Shown here: one piece after another, positions 1 through 7,240 of the stretch
How positions within the stretch are numbered: position 1 is the first letter of the stretch
How the letters are laid out: each line of letters starts with the position of its first letter
From: Cyanobacteria bacterium UBA6984
Lineage (GTDB): Bacteria > Cyanobacteriota > Vampirovibrionia > Gastranaerophilales > Gastranaerophilaceae
Assembly (NCBI GenBank): GCA_002450015.1
Contig: DJYG01000045.1
Coordinates: 1-10,900, forward strand
DNA: 10,900 nt
Direction of reading: 5' to 3'
Notes under the pieces: model-generated
What the model saw: only the letters and a program-made list of their open reading frames with translations
Databases searched by the model: none
Told to the model about the DNA's origin: nothing
Position numbers and translations under genes: made by a program

Positions 1-302
1 ATATATTAAATAAATATAACAATCCGATTGGTATTTTTACAGGTCACTACCATACAACAAGAGTTATTAAAGAAAAAAATATTGTTCATGTGAGTACACC
101 TGCACTAATATCTTATCCCAATGCTTTTAGATTTATAGAAGTACATAATTTTAAGAGTAAAGCTGTTTTTGATATTAAATATGTTCCAACAAGATTAACA
201 GAATTACAAAAAAAATCTAAATTATTGGTATTTCATGCTTCTACATATTACGGAAGCGAAAGTGATAGAACAGTTACAGTAACAATTGATAAGAGGAAAT
301 AA
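1..302 (+). CDS. Metallophosphoesterase (calcineurin-like), C-terminal part only
   Basis: The reading frame is open from base 3 to the TAA at 300-302, so the gene starts before the window. Translation from base 3 gives a GIFTGHYHTTRV segment. The GHYH (bases 42-53) is the last metal-binding motif (GHxH) of calcineurin-like phosphoesterases, where the two histidines complete the two-metal site. It is followed by the usual strand 'VHVSTPALISYPNAFRFIEV', as in the CpdA/Icc-type branch, and then about 50 residues of C-terminal extension. A GTG at 90 would give a 70-residue ORF, but it lies inside the conserved fold and is not a real start. The stop is 2 bases before the ATG of the MBL gene, so the two are probably co-transcribed and translationally coupled. 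The substrate cannot be told from this fragment; cyclic nucleotides or other phosphodiesters are possible. Family confidence is good, function unknown. Confidence 0.82.
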   Translation, partial: ILNKYNNPIGIFTGHYHTTRVIKEKNIVHVSTPALISYPNAFRFIEVHNFKSKAVFDIKYVPTRLTELQKKSKLLVFHASTYYGSESDRTVTVTIDKRK

Positions 303-304
303 TT

Positions 305-1255
305 ATGACAGAAGAAACTAAAAATGAATTCAAAGTTAAATTTAGAGGTGTAAGAGGAAGTTATCCTTGTGCTAATAAAAAATTTATGCAATATGGAGGC
401 AATACATCTTGTGTAGAAGTTAATGTTGGCGGACATTTGGTTATTTTAGATGCAGGAACAGGTTTAATAGACCTTGGTAGTGATTTAATGAAAGAACATA
501 TAATTAGTGGTTCACATCTAATGGAAAGAAAACCAATAGAGGCAACAATGTTGTTGTCGCATATCCATCAGGACCACATACTTGGTTTTACATTTTTTGC
601 CCCAAATCATGTTCCAACTTCAAAAATTAATGTTTTTGGAACATCTAATTATAACGAAACACTTGCTGATGAATTGGCACAATTACTTTTTACAAAATCT
701 TTTCCAATCGATCTTGGTGATATTGCTGCTAATTTAAATATTTGTGACATAAATGATAATGAATGTATTATTTTAAGACATGGAAGCGAACCAATTATTA
801 AAAATACTTGTGATAAAGAGTGTGATTTCGAGGTGGCTGCTGATGATGTTGTTATAACGTCATATAAATCATACGCTCATCCTCAAGAGGGTGTAACCAT
901 TTATAAAATAGCATATAAGGGTAAAAGTCTTGTTTATGCGACAGATAAAGAAACTTACTTTGGCGGCGATAAAAAACTGGCAAACTTTGCAAGAGGTTGC
1001 GATTTGTTAATTCATGACTCACAATATACAACAGAAGATTATCTAAATCCGCATTCACCAAAACAAGGATTTGGACATTCTACATTTGATATGGCACTTG
1101 AATCTCAAGATTACTGTCACGCTAAAAAAGTTATTTTTTATCATTATGATCCAAGCTATGATGATGAAAAGTTGAATACAATTTCTAAATTTTATGGTGA
1201 TATTGCTGATAAAGCAGATTTTTCATACGAAGGGCTTGAAATAAGTATTTTATGA
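305..1255 (+). CDS. MBL-fold metallohydrolase (PhnP / cyclic-phosphodiesterase-like)
   Basis: This 316-residue protein is a metallo-beta-lactamase-fold hydrolase. The N-terminus has the pattern FRGVRGSYP (13-21), YGGNTSC (30-36) and LDAGTG (48-53), seen in the PhnP/RNase Z-like branch rather than in lactamases. The metal-binding motif HIHQDH is at 86-91. Further probable ligands are H192 (AHPQEG), D214 (YATDKE), D238 (HDSQYT) and H280 (FYHYDP), and a GHST lies at 258-261, so the two-metal site looks complete. There is no signal peptide, so it should be cytoplasmic. An AGAGG at 292-296, 8 bases ahead of the ATG, is a good ribosome binding site. It follows a metallophosphoesterase by 2 bases and overlaps the next gene by ATGA, so the operon pairs two unrelated phosphodiesterase folds. 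A role on a cyclic nucleotide or nucleotide-like diester is inference; the exact substrate is unknown. Confidence 0.9.
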   Translation: MTEETKNEFKVKFRGVRGSYPCANKKFMQYGGNTSCVEVNVGGHLVILDAGTGLIDLGSDLMKEHIISGSHLMERKPIEATMLLSHIHQDHILGFTFFAPNHVPTSKINVFGTSNYNETLADELAQLLFTKSFPIDLGDIAANLNICDINDNECIILRHGSEPIIKNTCDKECDFEVAADDVVITSYKSYAHPQEGVTIYKIAYKGKSLVYATDKETYFGGDKKLANFARGCDLLIHDSQYTTEDYLNPHSPKQGFGHSTFDMALESQDYCHAKKVIFYHYDPSYDDEKLNTISKFYGDIADKADFSYEGLEISIL

Positions 1256-1836
1256 TAAAAAAAATATTATTAACCATTTTAGCAATTTTTTGTGTGAGCA
1301 GTGCATCATTTTGTTCTAACAAAAACTATGTCGGATTAATGACAATTGATCCGGAGAAAAATGCCTATGTTCACAATAATTTTGGTTTAGAATACCTAAA
1401 TATTGGACAGTATTACGCTGCAATTGAGGAGTTTAAAATTGCTATTTGCTTAAATCCAAATACACAAGCTACATCAATCTACTTAAATAATCTAGGTGAA
1501 ACATATCTTAAATTGAGAATGTACTTTCAAGCTCAAGATTGCTTTGAAAGGGCATTAGAAAAATATCCACAAAATTTCAGATATTACCAAAATCTTGTAA
1601 CCTCATTTCAAATGCAAGGTCTTTTAAATTCAAAGCTGAAATATTACAGACAAAATAAAAAAACACCTTTAGATGATATTACTATTGCGCTTATTTTAGT
1701 TGCCAAGGGACAAGTTAATGACGGTATAATTTTATTAGACAATTTTGTAATGAATGAACCAAAATTATTTGTAACTGATGGTGTTAAATACTATTTAAGT
1801 GGGCTTATTGAAGCAAAAAAGAGCGGGTTGCGCTGA
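1252..1836 (+). CDS. Small exported TPR protein
   Basis: This is a 194-residue protein. Residues 1-20 form a signal peptide (KK, then a hydrophobic stretch LLTILAIFCV, then SSASFCS). The 'ASFC' is not a good lipobox because Phe precedes the Cys, so a lipoprotein is unlikely though not excluded. The mature part has at least two clear TPR units: the block from HNNFGLEYLNIGQYYAAIEE and the block from YLNNLGETYLKLRMYFQAQ, each ending in the typical 'AL/AI ... P' turn. Less regular helical repeats run to the C-terminus. The ATG overlaps the stop of the MBL gene (ATGA) and has no strong Shine-Dalgarno close by, so translation is probably coupled. The last 32 bases are shared, antisense, with the TOPRIM gene. 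It probably serves as an exported protein-protein interaction scaffold; its partner is unknown. Confidence 0.85.
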   Translation: MIKKILLTILAIFCVSSASFCSNKNYVGLMTIDPEKNAYVHNNFGLEYLNIGQYYAAIEEFKIAICLNPNTQATSIYLNNLGETYLKLRMYFQAQDCFERALEKYPQNFRYYQNLVTSFQMQGLLNSKLKYYRQNKKTPLDDITIALILVAKGQVNDGIILLDNFVMNEPKLFVTDGVKYYLSGLIEAKKSGLR

Positions 1837-2749
1837 TTTCATCAATTATAGTTTTAATTTCATCTGAGATATCAGATATATTGTCAATATGCTCCTTTAT
1901 TATCTGCGCAAATTCAGATTTTTTAAATTCATGAAAGCCTTTTTTCTTAAATATTTCTTCTAAATTTGTCACCATTTTGTCATTTTCAAATTCACTTTCT
2001 TCAATGTGATTTAAGTTCTTAAAATAATCATTTAAAGATTTAACAATGAGTTCTTTGGGCAGTATATCTTCAAATTCTCCGCCTATTAACAAATGTATTT
2101 TATCAAAGTTTCTTAACCTCAGTTTTATTTGATTGTAATTTGAAAGTGCATCGTTATCCAACAATACAAATATTGGAATTTTAAGTTGTTCAGCAAAGGT
2201 ATAAAAAAGTTTAACAACTTGATTTTTTCCGCCTGCTGAAACAACTTGAATACCATGTTTGTCAAAATTATAACCATATTTGGCAGCAAAAACAGGTAAT
2301 AAAATTTCTTCTGTAACACCTTCAACAATAACAACTTTTCTTATCGGGAATTTAAGTGATAAAGTTTCTCTTGCAGCTTTTCCAAATTTTAATGATTTTA
2401 GCCATTTTAAATTTTGAGGTGCGCTGTCTTCTATAAGAGAAACAAATGCATTATAATTTATTTTGTTGTCCAGCAGGATATTTGTGTTATCAGACAAGTT
2501 GTATAAATCATTTTCATATTTTGCTATTTTTTTGTTAATAATAAGATTGTTTTTGGCATTAGAAAAGTCAGAAATTGATAAATTTATAATATTCTGAGCC
2601 AGTTCCTTTATTATATTGTAATCCATACTGTCTAAATCCTTTTTTTTATATTTAGGTTCAATTAAATTTGACAGTATAATTTCTTTAAATACTCTTAAAT
2701 ATTTGTCTTCAGTATATTTAAAACGAGTTAGTCTATCAATTGAAATCAT
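1805..2749 (-). CDS. Stand-alone TOPRIM-domain protein (OLD nuclease type, no ATPase domain)
   Basis: The 314-residue protein has a helical N-terminal region (about 1-130) of unknown fold, then a TOPRIM domain (about 137-235). Its motif 1 glutamate is E143 (VVIVEGVTEE), the DxD-like pair is D198/D200 (LLDNDA) and an acidic GEFED motif lies at 224-228. This is the arrangement of TOPRIM domains in OLD-family endonucleases, where these residues bind metal for DNA cleavage. Unlike OLD proteins there is no N-terminal ABC ATPase (no Walker A), and no ATPase gene lies beside it. The C-terminal 80 residues are charged and helical. The start is uncertain: ATG 2749 lacks a Shine-Dalgarno, and the frame stays open upstream to a stop at 2822-2824 with plausible coding sequence but no ATG, GTG or TTG. 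It overlaps the TPR gene tail to tail by 32 bases. Family good, role unknown. Confidence 0.82.
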   Translation of the reverse strand: MISIDRLTRFKYTEDKYLRVFKEIILSNLIEPKYKKKDLDSMDYNIIKELAQNIINLSISDFSNAKNNLIINKKIAKYENDLYNLSDNTNILLDNKINYNAFVSLIEDSAPQNLKWLKSLKFGKAARETLSLKFPIRKVVIVEGVTEEILLPVFAAKYGYNFDKHGIQVVSAGGKNQVVKLFYTFAEQLKIPIFVLLDNDALSNYNQIKLRLRNFDKIHLLIGGEFEDILPKELIVKSLNDYFKNLNHIEESEFENDKMVTNLEEIFKKKGFHEFKKSEFAQIIKEHIDNISDISDEIKTIIDEISATRSFLLQ

Positions 2750-2892
2750 TAATTCGTTTAATGATAATTTTTTAATTTTATTTTCCGTATTTATATCCTC
2801 AATTGTTACAATTTTAATATATTATAACCAAAAATAGCAAATTTATCAAAAAATTTACGTTTAATAAGTATAAGGGCAAAGGCAATTTAAAC
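2750..2892. other. 143-base gap between divergent TOPRIM and peptidase-like genes
   Basis: The part next to the TOPRIM gene (2750-2821) is an open in-frame extension on the minus strand, ended by TAA at 2822-2824, and may be translated from a rare start. The rest (2825-2892) is AT-rich and must hold the promoter of the rightward gene, but no -35/-10 pair with good spacing stands out. AAAGG at 2878-2882 is the rightward ribosome binding site. Confidence 0.5.
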
Positions 2893-4197
2893 ATGTTATC
2901 AAATTTAAACGGAATACATTCTGCAAATATTTATAACATTCAACCTGTAAAAGCTAAGGCTTCTACGGGTGTTTCTGCTAATTATGCCCAAAAACCTGTT
3001 GCTTGCCCTGCATTTAGAGGTTATAATCCGGTAAATATTGCTAAGACAACGTTGCAATCGCCTGCTGATATTCAAAAATTTACTGAAATATCTGCAAATC
3101 TTGATACAGACGGTAAAAAAGCTCTTGATTTTATGTTAAAAACAGGTATATTGTTAAATAATAAATCAAATGATAAATCATCAACATTAGATAATTTACA
3201 TAAAATTATTACTAACAAACGTGCTAACGGTTTAGATGCAAAAACAATGTTGAATGATACTGTTAAAACAATTGCAAATCCTGCAATAATTACTCAACAT
3301 TTTGGAAATATTCCTGAAAATATTAAAAGCATATTAAAAGATTATGATGCCTCAACTCAAGAAGTACCTCATTCAGGATGTTGTGTGGCTGCAAGTATAG
3401 AATTTAATTTGGCAAGTCAAATGCCTGCTGAATTTGCAAGAGTTGCAGAAGGACTTTCTTCCGAAAAAATGTCAAGCAGCAAGACTATAAGTTTAAATAA
3501 TCTTTGTGATAATAAAGATGATGCAAAATGGTTGTTAGATAACTTCAAAATTCCTTATACAATGAAAGATGATAACAAGGCAGAAGTTACTATTGCACCT
3601 GATAAAAATGCTATTTTCAGGGCTCATATTCAAACAATTGACAGAGATGAACTTGAACGTTCTCCATTAGATGTGTTAATGCAATCTACATTTATGAATG
3701 TAGGTTCACAACAAACTTATAACTCTTTAAATGATGTTCGTGTTGCATCTTTTGGTCCTGGGGACAGAGGACTTGTTGAAATAGAAAAAACATTTACAGA
3801 ATCTGTTGTTACAGATTCAAATAAAACGGCTGTAACTTTCCAAGATGTTCAAGAAGCAGAAGAAAACGGCGTAACTGTTGCAAAATTAACAGGTTATAAA
3901 GCTTCTGACAAAACAATAAAAAGAAGTTTATTAAATTCTTTAGCACAAGGTCAAAATGTTATTATTGGTTACACTTCAGTTGATGAAAATAATAATATTA
4001 TCGGCGGACACGAAATTACAGTAATCGGGGCTAAAACAACCGGTGACGGCAAACTAATATTTGTATGTAATGATACAGATGATGATTCACCTGAATTAGT
4101 AGAATATCATGAAGATTATATAATTCCTCGTATTCATCACGTTGGATTGCCTACTGAAATTGTTGAAGCAGATAGTCATTTGAAATCTATTGCTTAG
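2893..4197 (+). CDS. Candidate papain-fold cysteine peptidase, uncharacterised
   Basis: I do not recognise a named family for this 434-residue protein. No signal peptide or membrane segment is visible. The first 45 residues are low in structure and end in 'CPAFRGYNP', a kind of N-terminal patch I associate with proteins of gut Melainabacteria. Residues 50-155 are mainly helical. From 155 on there is VPHSGCCVAAS with C163/C164 starting a helix, then much later GGHEITVIGA with H373 on a strand, then FVCNDTDDD with N393/D394. The order Cys (helix start), His (strand), Asn/Asp (next strand) is that of papain-like and C39-like peptidases and of transglutaminase-fold enzymes. Activity is therefore inferred from residue order only; it could also be an inactive or acyltransferase relative. 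AAAGG at 2878-2882 lies 10 bases before the ATG. Its stop overlaps the stop of the convergent GT2 gene. Confidence 0.72.
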   Translation: MLSNLNGIHSANIYNIQPVKAKASTGVSANYAQKPVACPAFRGYNPVNIAKTTLQSPADIQKFTEISANLDTDGKKALDFMLKTGILLNNKSNDKSSTLDNLHKIITNKRANGLDAKTMLNDTVKTIANPAIITQHFGNIPENIKSILKDYDASTQEVPHSGCCVAASIEFNLASQMPAEFARVAEGLSSEKMSSSKTISLNNLCDNKDDAKWLLDNFKIPYTMKDDNKAEVTIAPDKNAIFRAHIQTIDRDELERSPLDVLMQSTFMNVGSQQTYNSLNDVRVASFGPGDRGLVEIEKTFTESVVTDSNKTAVTFQDVQEAEENGVTVAKLTGYKASDKTIKRSLLNSLAQGQNVIIGYTSVDENNNIIGGHEITVIGAKTTGDGKLIFVCNDTDDDSPELVEYHEDYIIPRIHHVGLPTEIVEADSHLKSIA

Positions 4198-5135
4198 AGT
4201 TTGTTTTCTAATTTTTTTATGCGCTGTTGAATTTCTTCAAGAAGTTTTCTGTTAATAGCTGCCAAATCTGCAAGTACACCAATTAATCCCACTTGCACGC
4301 CTGTTATGATTAATATAGAAGATAAAATTAAGGATTGGACATGTCCATTTCCCCCTGATGTAAAGAAATAGAACAAAAATCTGCCTGCAAGTACGAGTCC
4401 AAAAAACAGAAAAATAGAAGCTATAATTGCAAAAAATCTAAAAGGTCTGTAAACAATAAACATTCTAATAATTGTGAACGCAGATTTTTTTATGTATGAA
4501 AAAATATTTTTAACAAGTCTTGATTTACGCATTTGACTATTTACTCTTACGGGAACTGAAATAACGCGCATACCCTTTGCTTTAGCCTGTATAATTGTTT
4601 CCATAGTATAAGTATAATTGTCAAAAATATTCAAGTTAGCTGCACATTCAGCACTAAATGCTCTAAATCCGCTTGGTGCATCATCAACAGAAGTAGAAGA
4701 CACAAGTCGGACAATAAAAGAACCAAATTTTTGCAGTAGTTTTTTTATTGCGGAAAAAGCAGAAATATTTGAGATTGGTCTTGCACCAATAACCATATCT
4801 GCTTCGTTGTTCATAATTGGTCTGATTATTTTTTCAATATCATCAGCACAATATTGATTGTCAGCATCAGTATTTACGATTATATCAGCACCTAACCTTA
4901 CAGATTCATTAATACCGGCCTTAAAAGCACCCGCAAGACCAATGTGCCTTGGTAAATTAACAATATGATTTATCCCGTTCCACCCTGCAACATCCAATGT
5001 TTTATCGGTAGAACCATCATTAATTACCAAAATTTCTATAATATCAACACCTTCAATGTGTTTTGGCAAAGAGTTAATTGTTGACGTTAGAGAATTTTCT
5101 TCGTTAAAACATGGAATTTGGATAATTAACTTCAT
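4194..5135 (-). CDS. GT2 polyprenyl-phosphate glycosyltransferase (DPM/ArnC/GtrB-like)
   Basis: This is a 313-residue family 2 glycosyltransferase. It begins MKLIIQIPCFNEENS, the canonical first strand, has the nucleotide-binding NDGSTDKT at 39-46 and the metal-binding DAD at 90-92, followed by the DDAPSGFRAF segment typical of DPM1-like enzymes. Two membrane segments (about 233-259 and 267-290) and a short charged tail follow, as in ArnC and GtrB. Such enzymes move a sugar from an NDP donor to polyprenyl phosphate on the cytoplasmic face. I chose the ATG at 5135 because AAGG at 5144-5147 is 8 bases upstream and conserved sequence starts there; an upstream ATG at 5168 would add 11 unconserved residues. 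The gene is divergent from a GT-C transferase, the likely user of its lipid-linked sugar (inference). Which sugar is used cannot be seen. Confidence 0.92.
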   Translation of the reverse strand: MKLIIQIPCFNEENSLTSTINSLPKHIEGVDIIEILVINDGSTDKTLDVAGWNGINHIVNLPRHIGLAGAFKAGINESVRLGADIIVNTDADNQYCADDIEKIIRPIMNNEADMVIGARPISNISAFSAIKKLLQKFGSFIVRLVSSTSVDDAPSGFRAFSAECAANLNIFDNYTYTMETIIQAKAKGMRVISVPVRVNSQMRKSRLVKNIFSYIKKSAFTIIRMFIVYRPFRFFAIIASIFLFFGLVLAGRFLFYFFTSGGNGHVQSLILSSILIITGVQVGLIGVLADLAAINRKLLEEIQQRIKKLENKL

Positions 5136-5155
5136 AACTAATACCTTATTATAAT
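5126..5155 (+). promoter_or_regulatory. Predicted promoter of the GT-C gene
   Basis: A TATAAT at 5150-5155 is preceded, 18 bases away, by TTAACT (5126-5131), a 4/6 match to TTGACA. The expected start is near 5162, which leaves a leader of about 14 bases with no Shine-Dalgarno. It overlaps the first codons of the divergent GT2 gene. Seen by eye only. Confidence 0.45.
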
Positions 5156-5159
5156 TTTT

Positions 5160-5188
5160 ATTATACAATTAATATATGAATTTTACAA
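5160..5188 (-). promoter_or_regulatory. Predicted promoter of the GT2 gene
   Basis: On the minus strand TTGTAA (5183-5188) and a perfect TATAAT (5160-5165) are 17 bases apart. The expected start near 5153 is 18 bases before the ATG at 5135, with AAGG at 5144-5147 between them. The -35 lies inside the first codons of the divergent GT-C gene, so the two promoters overlap and may exclude each other. Confidence 0.6.
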
Positions 5189-6816
5189 TTTTAACTATCA
5201 CTATAATTACAATAATAGGTGCAGTTTTAAGAATAATAGGAATAGATAAGGACGGCGGACTTTGGAATGACGAGTACGTTTCATGGTATATTGCATCAAT
5301 TCCATTTGGAAAAGGTATCCTTAAAGCTATCTTTTCGCAATGTCACATGCCTTTTTATTATTTTTACTTGAAAATTTTTAATACAATTTCATCGAATGAC
5401 ACTTTTTTAAGATTTACATCAGTTTTACCAGGAGTAGCTTCAATACCTGTGATGTATATGGTAGGGAAAGAAAAAACTAAACTTACAGGTTATATGTGTG
5501 CATTGTTTACTGCGCTCAGCAGCCTGCTAATATATTATTCTCAGGAAGTTCGTTTTTACAGTATTTTATTTCTTTTCTCAGCTTTATCATTATATTTTAC
5601 ATTCAGAACAATCAAAAAGCCCAGAAAAAGAAATCTTATAGGGCTGATAATCTCTAATTTTTTAATTTTGATAACGCATACCATCGGTTTTGTGTATGTA
5701 TTTTTTGATTTGATGTTTATTTCATACAGGCTTAGACGTTTGTATAAAAAATTTATTATAAATACATGGATAATTACCGGTATTCTGTTTTTTACAGTAT
5801 TACCACTAACACTAAAAATATTATTCTTTACAAATTCTATGTCGCAATGGTGGAATAATTTAAATATTTATCGAATAGTACAAGTTTTTTGCGATTATTT
5901 TACACCAATAATTTCAAATGTATCTGTCATAGAAAATATAAATGGCATAAGTTTAAATGCTGTGTTTTTAATTGTACCTTCGTTAATCGCTATTATAGTC
6001 ATATCAGCGGGCATAATTGATAAGCATAACAGATACAATAATCAGATTATACTTGTTGCAATTAGTGTATTTGTTATTGCGTTATTTGCTTCGCTGTTGG
6101 GTAAGTTATCTTTAAATGCAAAATATATAATTGAAATATATCCGATACTTATATTTGTTTTTTGTGAAACGGTTGATTCTTACAACAAAGCTTGGTTTAA
6201 AGGTTTTGTATTTACGTTGTTTTTTGTTTTCCAGCTTGGGTATATAATTTCACCGGCATACGCATCATTTTTACCGAGAGAAGAAGGAAACAAATATGTA
6301 GCAGATTTGCTAAAAAATGCAAATTTGAAAAAAGGTGATTTTATTGTGCTTACATATTACCCGCAATCGCGTTTTACAAAGTACATTGATTTTTCAAACT
6401 ACAATATTACAGAAATAGATAAAGCAAGATTTATTTACTATTATGAGCCTCTTTTAAGCGCTGAAAAAGCATTAAAAGACGGTAAAACTGCTTACAGAGC
6501 AACATTTCTAAATTCACTAACACCAGTTAGCGAATTTACAGGCAGCAAGTTAATAAATAAGCTAAATAAAGATGTATATTATAATGTAAAACCTGAACAA
6601 AAAGTTGCATTCATATTTTTGGATTCGGTTTCATTCCTTGATGAATATATGTTTCAATCAGTTGTAATAAATCCTCAAAATTATAAAAGAGCACCTTTAC
6701 CGTACCTTATATTTTCAAATATGAGAAATGAAATTATAAAAACTTTACCTGTAAATGCAAGGAATATGCGCTACGAAACAAAAGGTGCTTGGACAATTGT
6801 TAGCTTTCAGCACTAA
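5176..6816 (+). CDS. GT-C fold membrane glycosyltransferase (PMT/ArnT-like, GT39/GT83 type)
   Basis: This 546-residue integral membrane protein has about ten to eleven hydrophobic segments between residues 5 and 366 and a soluble C-terminal region (about 370-546). After the first membrane segment comes GLWNDEYVSW (28-37), whose D32-E33 pair matches the acidic motif of the first outer loop of GT-C enzymes. Farther on, HMPFYYFYL (57-65) and SQEVRFYSIL are typical of PMT/ArnT-like proteins. These enzymes use a polyprenyl-phosphate sugar and glycosylate lipids or proteins on the outer face of the membrane. It lies 40 bases from the divergent GT2 gene that could supply the donor. There is no Shine-Dalgarno ahead of the ATG and the predicted leader is only about 14 bases. 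The stop is 4 bases from the end of a convergent gene. The acceptor is unknown. Confidence 0.9.
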   Translation: MNFTILTITIITIIGAVLRIIGIDKDGGLWNDEYVSWYIASIPFGKGILKAIFSQCHMPFYYFYLKIFNTISSNDTFLRFTSVLPGVASIPVMYMVGKEKTKLTGYMCALFTALSSLLIYYSQEVRFYSILFLFSALSLYFTFRTIKKPRKRNLIGLIISNFLILITHTIGFVYVFFDLMFISYRLRRLYKKFIINTWIITGILFFTVLPLTLKILFFTNSMSQWWNNLNIYRIVQVFCDYFTPIISNVSVIENINGISLNAVFLIVPSLIAIIVISAGIIDKHNRYNNQIILVAISVFVIALFASLLGKLSLNAKYIIEIYPILIFVFCETVDSYNKAWFKGFVFTLFFVFQLGYIISPAYASFLPREEGNKYVADLLKNANLKKGDFIVLTYYPQSRFTKYIDFSNYNITEIDKARFIYYYEPLLSAEKALKDGKTAYRATFLNSLTPVSEFTGSKLINKLNKDVYYNVKPEQKVAFIFLDSVSFLDEYMFQSVVINPQNYKRAPLPYLIFSNMRNEIIKTLPVNARNMRYETKGAWTIVSFQH

Positions 6817-6820
6817 TAAT

Positions 6821-7240
6821 TTACCTAACAAAAAAGTCAGCAACCGTAAGCGGGTGTAGCAATTTATTTTTATCAAATATTTGCATATAATAATGTCCTG
6901 GAGTGTGAATTACAAAATAATCCGTATAATAATGAGGACTGTCTTTATTAATTTTGTAATCATGGGAATATGCAACTCCGGTAATTGTAGCCCAATTACC
7001 TTTATGTGATGCACTTACGACCTGAATACCAATATATTTGGCCTTAATTGGTTTTTTAGACATAAACAGCCAATAAATGCGCTCGCCTCTATTAAAAGAT
7101 CTTGTATAATTTCCGGCAGTTTCCGGAGAAAAAGGCACATTATTAAATATAATACCTTGTCTAAATGGTCTTTGAAAGGCAAATGAAGGTAATTGTATCA
7201 ATATAAAGCCGATTATTAGCAGTGCAAAAAGTTTCTTCAT
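6821..7240 (-). CDS. Small exported protein of unknown function, beta-rich
   Basis: This 139-residue protein starts MKKLFALLIIGFILIQLPSFA, a clear type I signal peptide with likely cleavage after A21. The mature part has no cysteine and looks like alternating beta strands, with aromatic-rich strands such as RIYWLFMSKK (54-63) and a last pair of strands YYTDYFVIHTPGHYYMQIFD followed by PLTVADFFV. This resembles a single beta-sandwich domain of the kind that ends in 'pG.y.v.i.d......l....F.V'. I do not recognise the family. The ATG shares one base with the stop of the large TPR gene (TAATG), with GAGG 7 bases upstream, so the two are translated together. An accessory to the exported TPR protein is the simplest guess. 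The 3' end is 4 bases from the convergent GT-C gene. Confidence 0.82.
   Translation of the reverse strand: MKKLFALLIIGFILIQLPSFAFQRPFRQGIIFNNVPFSPETAGNYTRSFNRGERIYWLFMSKKPIKAKYIGIQVVSASHKGNWATITGVAYSHDYKINKDSPHYYTDYFVIHTPGHYYMQIFDKNKLLHPLTVADFFVR

Noticed and set aside
90..302. Separate 70-residue gene from a GTG at 90
   Set aside because: The same frame is open to base 3 and the upstream part carries the GHYH metal motif, so this is the end of a longer metallophosphoesterase gene.
1316..1336. Lipoprotein signal in the small TPR protein
   Set aside because: The Cys is preceded by Ser-Phe, not by the small residues of a lipobox.
1857..1880. Palindrome ATCTGA-GATA-TCAGAT as a terminator for the left operon
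   Set aside because: It has a short AT-rich stem, no T-run after it, and lies inside the TOPRIM coding region.
4618..4857. Rightward 79-residue ORF inside the GT2 gene
   Set aside because: It is antisense to a strongly conserved glycosyltransferase and shows no domain or ribosome binding site. The same holds for short antisense ORFs at 852-1061, 7697-7909 and 8214-8399.
5136..5168. ATG at 5168 as the start of the GT2 gene
   Set aside because: The predicted transcript starts near 5153, AAGG is well placed for ATG 5135 and the family's first strand begins there.
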